Below are positions 1 to 5,269 of a stretch of DNA of 5,274 nucleotides, one piece after another. This DNA comes from JACPHB01 sp964495505 (lineage in GTDB: Bacteria > Patescibacteriota > Minisyncoccia > UBA10092). The notes beneath the pieces were generated by a model. That model saw only the letters and a list, made by a program, of their open reading frames with translations. It had not been told where the DNA came from and did no database searches. Every line of letters begins with the position of its first letter. The stretch's first letter is position 1. The stretch covers positions 1-5,274 of the forward strand of contig CAZBVM010000032.1 of the NCBI GenBank assembly GCA_964495505.1, in the 5' to 3' direction. Position numbers and translations under genes: made by a program.

Positions 1-935
1 ATTATTATGTAGTAAGCGGCCAAAGCCCATTCGCTGTAAGGCAAAGAAATTTCTTCAATCTTTGCCCCTTCTTTTTCTAGCTTGGCAATGATCGCCCTAA
101 TATTTTTTTCAATCTCCGAGTCCAAACCATGGGTAAAATATTCCCGCGGCACGCCAATTTTCAGTTCCTCAATATCCGGAGTTGAACTACCAAAATCCGG
201 CCAGTCATGGGGAGAGCTGGTGGAATCCAATTCATCGCCGCCGCGGATTGCTTCAAAAACTAACGCAGCGTCTTCAACATTTTTAGTTATTGGGCCAATT
301 TGATCCAAAGAAGATGCCATAGCAATAAGGCCGTGGCGGGAAACCGCGCCATAAGTCGGCTTAAATCCGACAACGCCGCAAAAACTGGCTGGCTGGCGAA
401 TTGAACCGCCAGTGTCAGAACCCAAAGCGTAAATGCAAAATCCGGCCTTAACCGCCGCCGCCGAACCGCCAGAAGAACCGCCGGGCACTCTTTTTAAATC
501 AACGGGATTTCTGGTCGGCCCAAAACCGGAATTCTCCGTTGAAGAGCCCATGGCAAATTCGTCCAAATTGGTTTTACCGATAAAAACCGCTTCTTCTTCT
601 TTTAGTTTTTCAATCACTGTCGCATCATATGGCGCGATATAATTTTCAAGAATTTTTGAAGCGGCGGTAGTTTTACTTCCGCGAATAAGAATATTGTCTT
701 TTATTGCCGCGGGGATTCCGGCAAGCATTTCAATCGGCTCTCCTTTTGAAATTCTTTCGTCAACTTTTTTAGCCGTTTTTATTGCATCGTCTTCCGTAAC
801 GGATAAAAAAGCGTGAATATCTTTATCTTTTTCTTTGATATTTTTTACAAATTCCCGTGTCAGCTCAACAGAACTAACTTTTTTCTTTTCAAGAAGTTCG
901 TGCGCTTGTTTTATTGTTAGTTCTTTTAGATTCAT
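1..935 (-). CDS. gatA: Glu-tRNA(Gln)/Asp-tRNA(Asn) amidotransferase subunit A, 3' part missing (window edge)
   Basis: GatA is the glutaminase subunit of the GatCAB complex. It frees ammonia from glutamine, which GatB uses to amidate mischarged Glu-tRNA(Gln) or Asp-tRNA(Asn) in the cytoplasm. I translated this frame by hand from the ATG at 935; it stays open for 311 codons to the window edge. Family length is about 480-490 residues, so roughly 170 are missing. The amidase signature is complete. The catalytic Lys79 lies in AIKDN, the cis-Ser154 in GGSSGGS (153-158), and the acyl-enzyme Ser178 in SDTGGS (173-178). These are the same numbers as in the Staphylococcus aureus enzyme, so there are no net indels before residue 178. 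The region then continues with GFKPTYGAVSRHGL and SSLDQIGP. The start overlaps the gatC stop as ATGA, which supports it and suggests coupled translation; I see no Shine-Dalgarno sequence. Edge truncation is the only defect. gatB probably follows off the left edge (inference). Confidence 0.97.
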   Translation of the reverse strand, partial: MNLKELTIKQAHELLEKKKVSSVELTREFVKNIKEKDKDIHAFLSVTEDDAIKTAKKVDERISKGEPIEMLAGIPAAIKDNILIRGSKTTAASKILENYIAPYDATVIEKLKEEEAVFIGKTNLDEFAMGSSTENSGFGPTRNPVDLKRVPGGSSGGSAAAVKAGFCIYALGSDTGGSIRQPASFCGVVGFKPTYGAVSRHGLIAMASSLDQIGPITKNVEDAALVFEAIRGGDELDSTSSPHDWPDFGSSTPDIEELKIGVPREYFTHGLDSEIEKNIRAIIAKLEKEGAKIEEISLPYSEWALAAYYII

Positions 936-1228
936 TTAAGTATTGAAGGAACTTTAAAATAGCCGTTTTCCTTAGACGGCGCGGCGTTTAAAATATCGGC
1001 TTTCATTTCGTCATCGGCAATATCTTTAGTTCCGTCGTCTTTTCTGACGACGCTTTCTAAATTGGTCCCACCGGTTATCGGCTCAACTTTTTCAACATTT
1101 ACTTCTGATAATTTTTGAATGTAACCCAAAACCAGAGACAAATCTTCGGCGAATTTTTCTTTTTCTTTTTCGCTTATCCCTAAGCGAGCCAGTTCCGCAA
1201 TTTTTTCAACTTCTTTTCTAGTTAACAT
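932..1228 (-). CDS. gatC: Glu-tRNA(Gln)/Asp-tRNA(Asn) amidotransferase subunit C
   Basis: GatC is the small structural subunit that wraps around and stabilises the GatA-GatB interface. It has no catalytic site. The protein has 98 residues, the normal family length. The N-terminus MLTRKEVEKIAELARLGIS matches the conserved opening helix of the family. A second helix follows (about 25-42, ending LGYIQKLSEV), then VEKVEPI, and the typical C-terminal part with LNAAPSKENGYFKVPSIL (81-97). The start at 1228 is chosen because homologues begin in the same place, just before LTRKEV. No Shine-Dalgarno sequence lies upstream; the 40 bases before the ATG are AT-rich and form one arm of the intergenic palindrome. 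A TATAAC hexamer at 1236-1241 on the minus strand ends seven bases before the ATG, so a near-leaderless transcript is possible but unproven. The stop overlaps the gatA start by four bases. Confidence 0.95.
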   Translation of the reverse strand: MLTRKEVEKIAELARLGISEKEKEKFAEDLSLVLGYIQKLSEVNVEKVEPITGGTNLESVVRKDDGTKDIADDEMKADILNAAPSKENGYFKVPSILK

Positions 1229-1237
1229 AATGTATGT

Positions 1238-1341
1238 TATAGAAGAAAAATAAAATTTAAAAATTGTCGTAGCCCCATCCCGCAGCTGCGGGACGGCACA
1301 ACCCCGCCTACAATTTTAAAATTTCATTTTTCTTCTCTATA
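1238..1341. repeat. Large imperfect palindrome with AT-rich arms and GC-rich core
   Basis: The arms pair over most of their length. AGAAGAAAAAT (1241-1251) is the exact reverse complement of 1326-1336. AAATTT (1253-1258) pairs with 1319-1324, and AAAATTGT (1260-1267) pairs with 1310-1317. The segments are separated by single mismatches at 1252/1325 and 1259/1318. Beyond them TAG/CTA can pair across a small bulge, and TATAG/CTATA at the outer edges across a two-base bulge. The core holds a perfect 16-base palindrome, TCCCGCAGCTGCGGGA (1278-1293). In the minus-strand transcript this would be a very long stem-loop just after the ligA stop and ending about ten bases before the gatC ATG. It could be a terminator, a processing site, or a MITE/REP-like repeat with terminal inverted repeats. 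One copy cannot tell these apart. Confidence 0.8.
1251..1311 (-). terminator. Possible intrinsic terminator after ligA
   Basis: In the minus-strand RNA, a stem closed by GUAG/CUAC (with a small bulge) and containing the GC-rich CCCGC/GCGGG hairpin is followed by a U-rich stretch, AAUUUUUAAAUUUUA. That order, GC-rich stem then U-run, suits a Rho-independent terminator after ligA. The fit is imperfect: the stem is bulged, several bases separate it from the U-run, and the U-run can also pair with an A-rich arm on the other side. Read-through into gatC is therefore possible. Confidence 0.3.
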
Positions 1342-1342
1342 T

Positions 1343-3442
1343 TCATTTTAACATACTCAAAAATGTTCTTTCATCAATAATTTTTACTCCGAGTTTTTTC
1401 GCTTTTTCGTATTTTTCTCCGGGTTCGGAGCCGGCAATTACGTAATCAACCAATTTACTGACTGACGAAGAAATATCGCCGCCCATTGCTCTTATTCTGT
1501 CCTTAGCTTCGTCCCGCGTCAAGGTTTGAAGTCCCCCGGTTAAAACAAATATCTTACCTTTCAATTTTTGCGATACAGCCGTAATTTTGGGTGAAATAAT
1601 TTTAACGCCGGCTTCATTCAGTTTTTTTAAAAACGCTATTCGGTTTCTATCGCTGAAATAATTGAAAACGCTTGTTCCGATGGCCGGCCCGATGTTAGGA
1701 ATTTTCTGCCAATCTTCAAGCTTAATTTTTTCCGCGACATCAATTATATCTTGCGGCCGGGCGGCGGATTTATGTTCCAGAATTTTTTTACCAATATCAA
1801 CTGCTGTCTCCTCCCCTACATGCTGGATGCTTAAAGCATAAATAAATTTATACAAATCAATGGTTTTGCTTTTTTGTATTGAACTGATAACATTTTGTGC
1901 CGATTTTTCGGCAAATCTTTCAAGCGGAACCAAATCGCCAATTTCTAAATCAAATAAATCGGAAGCATCGGAAATTAAATTATTATCTAACATAGCATCA
2001 ATGATTTTTGGCCCCACGCCTTCGATATTAAATGCCGCCTTAGAAGTGAAATAATAAAGCCGCCGGCGATTTACCAGCTCGCATTTTTCGGGACTTAAGA
2101 TTTTATGAGCCGCTTCGCCTGGGATTCTCACAACTTTTTGACCGCAAAAATTTTTAGGAAAATGGAATTCTTTTTCGTGCCCGGTTCTCATTTCTTTTAA
2201 AACTTTACGGACATCGGGAATAACGTCTCCAGCCCGGCCCACAATCACCGTATCGCCGACTTTAAGTCCCAATCGCTTTATTTCGTCTTCATTGTGAAGC
2301 GTTGCCCGACTAACCGTAGTGCCGCCAATTTGAACGGGTTTTAAAATCGCCACTGGCGTTAAAATCCCCGTTCGCCCTATCTGAACAATAATGTTTTGGA
2401 CCACTGTCTCGGCCTCCTTGGGAGAAAATTTGTAAGCAATGGCCCCGCGCGGCGTTTTACCGACAACGCCAAGCCGTTTAAAAAAATCTTGCGAGTTAAT
2501 TATTACAACAATGCCATCAATTTCAAGAGATAGTTTTTCCCGATGTTTTTCCCAATATTCTTTAAATTTAAAAACGTCATCAAGATTTTTAGCGTATTTA
2601 TTATTTGGATTAGTTTTAAAACCCAGAGAATGCAGAATTAGATGTTCTTCCTCATGGGTTTTCTGGCCTAAATCTGTCTTCAAAGAATAAGCGAATGAAT
2701 CCAGGCGGCGGCTAGCAGTAATTTTGGGGTCAAGCTGGCGAATTGAACCGGCGGCAACATTTCTGGGATTGGCGTAAAGCGGCAATCTTTTTTTCTTTTG
2801 TTCTCTATTTAACGCTTCAAAATCAGATTTGTTCAAAAATACTTCGCCGCGTGCCTCAATAACTTTTGGCCACGATTTTTTTAGTTGAGAAATTACGTGA
2901 TGAAGTTTCTGTTTTTCCAGATTTTTAAAAATTTCTTCTTTATCAAGAAGTTTTAAAGGAATCGCCTCTATGGTTTTTAAATTCGCAGTTACATCTTCAC
3001 CGGTAATCCCGTCGCCTCGAGTCGCGCCAGTTTTTAAAATGCCGTTTTCATAAATCATGCTTATTGCCAGACCGTCAAGTTTAAGTTCGCAATAAAAGTC
3101 CATTTCGGCGCCAATAGGCAAAAGTTTTTTATTTCGATTAAGCCAATCTTTCATGTCTTCCTCTGAAAACGCATCGTTAAATGAAAGCATTCGAGTTGCA
3201 TGATGGATTTTCGGAAATTTTTTAAGCGCTTTCCCGCCGACCCTTTGGGTCGGCGAATCTGGTGTGATAAATTCGGGAAATTTCTCTTCCAAATCAAAAA
3301 GTTCTTTTTTGAGCGTATCCTCGGCTTCCGGCGAAATCAATTCCTTATTTAAAACCAACCGCGAATAGCGATATCTATTTATCGCTTTTCTCAGTTTTTC
3401 AATTCTTTCTTTTACGCCTTCTTTTGTCAGCAATTTTTTCAT
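1343..3442 (-). CDS. ligA: NAD+-dependent DNA ligase, divergent in domain Ia, motif IV and zinc finger
   Basis: LigA seals nicks in replication and repair by moving AMP from NAD+ to its own lysine, then to the 5'-phosphate. The protein has 699 residues (E. coli 671). Order: domain Ia (about 1-70, ending SPTQRVGG), nucleotidyltransferase (about 71-345), OB fold (about 346-425, with QIGRTG and TLHNEDEI), zinc-finger region (426-458), helix-hairpin-helix (about 470-595, with IEGVGPKI and IPNIGPAIG), BRCT (about 625-699, with FVLTGG). Catalytic residues seen are Lys121 (KLDG), Glu119, Glu200 (ARGEVF), Arg227, Arg235, Arg301, Asp309 and Lys338 (YKF). Anomalies: E. coli Tyr22, His23, Asp32 and Tyr35 correspond to Arg28, Leu29, Pro38 and Glu41; motif IV Lys290 is Ile314; zinc Cys408 and Cys426 correspond to Lys430 and Ile448; about 21 extra residues lie within 166-193. 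The frame is intact, so this is a divergent gene, not a pseudogene. The ATG overlaps the mltG stop as ATGA. Confidence 0.96.
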   Translation of the reverse strand: MKKLLTKEGVKERIEKLRKAINRYRYSRLVLNKELISPEAEDTLKKELFDLEEKFPEFITPDSPTQRVGGKALKKFPKIHHATRMLSFNDAFSEEDMKDWLNRNKKLLPIGAEMDFYCELKLDGLAISMIYENGILKTGATRGDGITGEDVTANLKTIEAIPLKLLDKEEIFKNLEKQKLHHVISQLKKSWPKVIEARGEVFLNKSDFEALNREQKKKRLPLYANPRNVAAGSIRQLDPKITASRRLDSFAYSLKTDLGQKTHEEEHLILHSLGFKTNPNNKYAKNLDDVFKFKEYWEKHREKLSLEIDGIVVIINSQDFFKRLGVVGKTPRGAIAYKFSPKEAETVVQNIIVQIGRTGILTPVAILKPVQIGGTTVSRATLHNEDEIKRLGLKVGDTVIVGRAGDVIPDVRKVLKEMRTGHEKEFHFPKNFCGQKVVRIPGEAAHKILSPEKCELVNRRRLYYFTSKAAFNIEGVGPKIIDAMLDNNLISDASDLFDLEIGDLVPLERFAEKSAQNVISSIQKSKTIDLYKFIYALSIQHVGEETAVDIGKKILEHKSAARPQDIIDVAEKIKLEDWQKIPNIGPAIGTSVFNYFSDRNRIAFLKKLNEAGVKIISPKITAVSQKLKGKIFVLTGGLQTLTRDEAKDRIRAMGGDISSSVSKLVDYVIAGSEPGEKYEKAKKLGVKIIDERTFLSMLK
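3235..3255. repeat. Perfect GC-rich hairpin inside ligA
   Basis: CGCCGACCC (3235-3243) and GGGTCGGCG (3247-3255) form a perfect nine-base stem with a three-base loop. In the ligA mRNA it lies about 190 bases after the start codon and encodes the highly conserved SPTQRVG stretch at the end of domain Ia. No U-run follows, so it is not an intrinsic terminator. It may simply reflect the codons chosen for this motif. Confidence 0.75.
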
Positions 3443-4428
3443 TTTAGATATATCGCCCTATTGCGGTTGTGTTCTTCAAGGGTGCGGGAAAAAATCGTCC
3501 GGCCATCATCCTTGGCAGAAAGATAATACCAATAGGGGCTTTGCTCCGGATAAATTGCCGCTTTAATCGCGGAAAGGCCCGGGTTGGCGATCGGACCTTT
3601 GGGAAGGCCGCGGTAATAATAAGTGTTGTATAGCGAATTTATTTTTTTGTCGGCTTCATAAACTTCTTTGCGGCCGGTGATGTAAACCAATGTTGCATCA
3701 ACCTGAAGCGGAATTTTATTTTGCAACCGCTTCCACAAAATACCGGAAACGATTTCTCTGTCAGTGTCGCTTTTAATTTCTTTTTCAATAAGCGAAGCCA
3801 TTGTAATAATTTCATAAACACTATGGCCGGAACTCACCATGGCAATTTTTAAGTCCGGAGTAAGTTTATTATCTAAATTGACAATCATTTTGCTTATAAC
3901 GTCAGACAGTTCAGCATCTTTAAAAAAACGATAGGTGTCGGGAAAAAGATAACCCTCAAGTGAAGCGGCTTTCGGCTTGTCATTTAAAATCGATGGCGCA
4001 ATTTCAAATCGAAAATTAACCATTCCTCCCTTTTGGACAAGTTTTGCGGCAACAAAACGATCTTCAATTTGAGCAAGTGTAAAGCCCTCAGGTATTGTTA
4101 CCAATACTTCATTAACGCCGCCGATGACGATTGTGTCGGCAATATCGCGTACCGACATTATTGATGACAACTCGTACTCTCCAGGTTTTAAAGCATACTG
4201 GCCTAAAGCCAAAAAAACGTAAAGACGGAAAAAGAACGGATTTTCAATAAGGTTTGCTTTTTTCAAATTGGCAGCAATTGCTTTGGCGGATTGACCCTTT
4301 TCAACTCTAAAAATTACTTTCTCGGGCGCATTACCATGTGGCATCCGAATTTGCCACCAAAAATAAATCATTAAAATGAAAACAGCGATGACAGCCACCG
4401 AAAAAATGTAAACTATTTTCCTCATCAT
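3439..4428 (-). CDS. mltG: Endolytic murein transglycosylase MltG (YceG-like)
   Basis: MltG is a membrane-anchored lytic transglycosylase that cuts nascent peptidoglycan strands internally, leaving 1,6-anhydro ends, and is thought to set glycan length. The protein has 329 residues, near the family norm of 330-340. One N-terminal membrane segment (about 5-26, VYIFSVAVIAVFILMIYFWW) follows MMRK, placing the rest outside the membrane. A LysM-like part (about 38-100, with KGQSAKAIAANL and LKPGEYEL) precedes the catalytic YceG domain. Family motifs are IPEGFTLAQI (112-121), LEGYLFPDTY (157-166), ASLIEKE (211-217) with Glu215 at the position of catalytic Glu218 of E. coli, LQVDATLVY (241-249), YNTYYYRGLPKGPIANPG (267-284) and TLEEHN (316-321). 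The ATG at 4428 overlaps the tpiA stop as ATGA; a second ATG follows directly at 4425 (ATGATG), so the exact start is uncertain by one codon. The downstream ligA overlaps by four bases. No Shine-Dalgarno sequence is seen. Confidence 0.96.
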   Translation of the reverse strand: MMRKIVYIFSVAVIAVFILMIYFWWQIRMPHGNAPEKVIFRVEKGQSAKAIAANLKKANLIENPFFFRLYVFLALGQYALKPGEYELSSIMSVRDIADTIVIGGVNEVLVTIPEGFTLAQIEDRFVAAKLVQKGGMVNFRFEIAPSILNDKPKAASLEGYLFPDTYRFFKDAELSDVISKMIVNLDNKLTPDLKIAMVSSGHSVYEIITMASLIEKEIKSDTDREIVSGILWKRLQNKIPLQVDATLVYITGRKEVYEADKKINSLYNTYYYRGLPKGPIANPGLSAIKAAIYPEQSPYWYYLSAKDDGRTIFSRTLEEHNRNRAIYLK

Positions 4429-5168
4429 TCTGCTGATTTAATTATTTTTAAAAATTCTTCAATATTTAAAGATGCGCCGCCAACCAAAGCGCCGTTGATA
4501 CCGGATTGGCCAATAAAATCCTTAGCATTTTCAGCTGTTACCGAACCCCCATAAAGTACAGACAAGTCTGTCGCAAAATCCGGCGTATATAAATTTCCAA
4601 TAATTTTTCTTATAAGAAGCGCCGACGAAAGAGCGTGATCGGGCGTGTCACTGAGTCCGGTGCCTATTGCCCAAACCGGTTCATAAGCAACGATAAGCCG
4701 GTCGATTTCTGAAATTTCAACGCCGTTTAAAGCGCTTTTTATTTGGGAATTAAAAACTTTAACTATGTCATCACTGCGTTCTTTTTCGCCAACAGCTAAA
4801 ATCGGATTTAAACCGGCTTTAAACGCCGCTTTAAGCTTTAAATTAATAATTTCATCGGTCTCGCCAATTTTATAACGGCGTTCCGAATGTCCGATTATCG
4901 CGTAATCGCAGCCGATATTTTTAAGCATCAGGCCGGAAATCTCGCCGGTAAAAGCGCCTCGCTCGCTCCAACTGACGTTTTGAGCTGCTAGTTTGATTTC
5001 TTTTTTAAAATTTTTCTTTATCAAATCAAGGTAAACAAATGGCGGCGCGATTATTAATTCAATATTTTTTGGCAGTGAGGATGCCATAATGCCCTTTACT
5101 AACCGTAAAGCTTCTTCTTGAGAAGAGGGGTTCATCTTCCAGTTCGCAATTATAATTTTATTATTCAT
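4425..5168 (-). CDS. tpiA: Triosephosphate isomerase
   Basis: TpiA interconverts dihydroxyacetone phosphate and glyceraldehyde 3-phosphate in the cytoplasm, in lower glycolysis. From the ATG at 5168 it has 247 residues, typical of this TIM-barrel family. Visible active-site parts are Asn9 and Lys11 (ANWKMN), the electrophilic His94 (IIGHSERR), the base Glu163 (AYEPVWAIGTG, which includes the mobile loop 6), and the phosphate-binding YGGSV (206-210) and ALVGGASL (227-234). The usual Cys of PIL-CVGE is Ala125 here (PILAVGE). The frame is open further upstream to an ATG at 5222, but the 18 extra residues (SYPRETQTTSGENESKN) resemble nothing in the family and lie across a palindrome, whereas 5168 matches the usual opening of the protein. 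A GGGAGA lies 16 bases before this ATG, too far for a normal Shine-Dalgarno sequence. The stop overlaps the mltG start. Confidence 0.96.
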   Translation of the reverse strand: MNNKIIIANWKMNPSSQEEALRLVKGIMASSLPKNIELIIAPPFVYLDLIKKNFKKEIKLAAQNVSWSERGAFTGEISGLMLKNIGCDYAIIGHSERRYKIGETDEIINLKLKAAFKAGLNPILAVGEKERSDDIVKVFNSQIKSALNGVEISEIDRLIVAYEPVWAIGTGLSDTPDHALSSALLIRKIIGNLYTPDFATDLSVLYGGSVTAENAKDFIGQSGINGALVGGASLNIEEFLKIIKSAE

Positions 5169-5189
5169 ATTTTTGGATTCATTTTCTCC

Positions 5190-5224
5190 CGATGTCGTCT
5201 GCGTTTCGCGCGGATACGACATCG
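5190..5224. repeat. Hairpin-forming inverted repeat 1 upstream of tpiA
   Basis: CGATGTCGT (5190-5198) and ACGACATCG (5216-5224) form a perfect nine-base stem. The enclosed bases can add five more pairs, CTGCG (5199-5203) with CGCGG (5209-5213), including one wobble pair, across a two-base bulge and with a five-base loop. It lies in the 5' leader of tpiA, 22 bases before the preferred ATG. Confidence 0.75.
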
Positions 5225-5236
5225 AGGATCCTCGAT
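5221..5236. repeat. Perfect 16-base palindrome upstream of tpiA
   Basis: ATCGAGGATCCTCGAT is its own reverse complement. It shares its left bases with inverted repeat 1 and its right bases with the next hairpin, so the three structures cannot all form fully at once. It could be a dimeric-protein binding site or part of a repeated palindromic element; the sequence alone does not decide. Confidence 0.8.
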
Positions 5237-5269
5237 TTTTTCACCAAATCGAAGATTTGGAAAAAATCG
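5233..5269. repeat. Hairpin-forming inverted repeat 2 upstream of tpiA
   Basis: CGATTTTTT (5233-5241) pairs with AAAAAATCG (5261-5269), and CCAAATC (5244-5250) pairs with GATTTGG (5254-5260), leaving a GAA loop and one two-base bulge (CA, 5242-5243). This gives 16 paired bases in 37. Read on the minus strand, the T-run comes before the stem and the A-run after it, the wrong order for an intrinsic terminator of an upstream minus-strand gene. Confidence 0.8.

Larger units (their letters stand above)
1229..1342. other. Intergenic region between ligA and gatC
   Basis: This 114-base stretch is the only gap between genes inside the window. It contains no ORF and no RNA gene that I recognise. Nearly all of it is taken up by the long imperfect inverted repeat described separately. 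Both flanks are AT-rich and the centre is GC-rich. It separates the tpiA-mltG-ligA block from gatC-gatA and is the natural place for a terminator, a promoter for gatCA, or both. Confidence 0.8.

Noticed and set aside
392..408. 17-base exact match between gatA (392-408) and ligA (2734-2750)
   Set aside because: Both places encode Gly-Ser-Ile-Arg-Gln with the same codons in conserved motifs of unrelated proteins; no recombination needs to be assumed.
82..642. Plus-strand ORFs of 69-73 codons opposite gatA
   Set aside because: They are antisense to a well-supported gene, resemble no family I know, and are explained by the composition of the gatA strand.
1860..2690. Plus-strand ORFs of 64 and 83 codons opposite ligA
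   Set aside because: They are antisense to conserved ligase domains, with no recognisable motif and no ribosome binding site.
1343..3442. ligA as a decaying pseudogene
   Set aside because: Key residues are missing, but the 699-codon frame has no stop or frameshift, all domains through BRCT are present, and the adenylated lysine and most active-site residues are kept.
3639..3821. 60-codon minus-strand ORF in another frame of mltG
   Set aside because: It lies wholly within the catalytic domain of mltG and is a frame shadow rich in Lys and Leu.
5169..5222. Longer tpiA with an ATG at 5222, adding 18 residues
   Set aside because: The extra residues are not family-like, the segment lies within an inverted repeat, and the ATG at 5168 gives the usual N-terminus directly before the ANWKMN motif.
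5233..5269. Intrinsic terminator for a gene upstream of tpiA
   Set aside because: On the minus strand the T-run precedes the stem and an A-run follows it, the reverse of what an intrinsic terminator needs.
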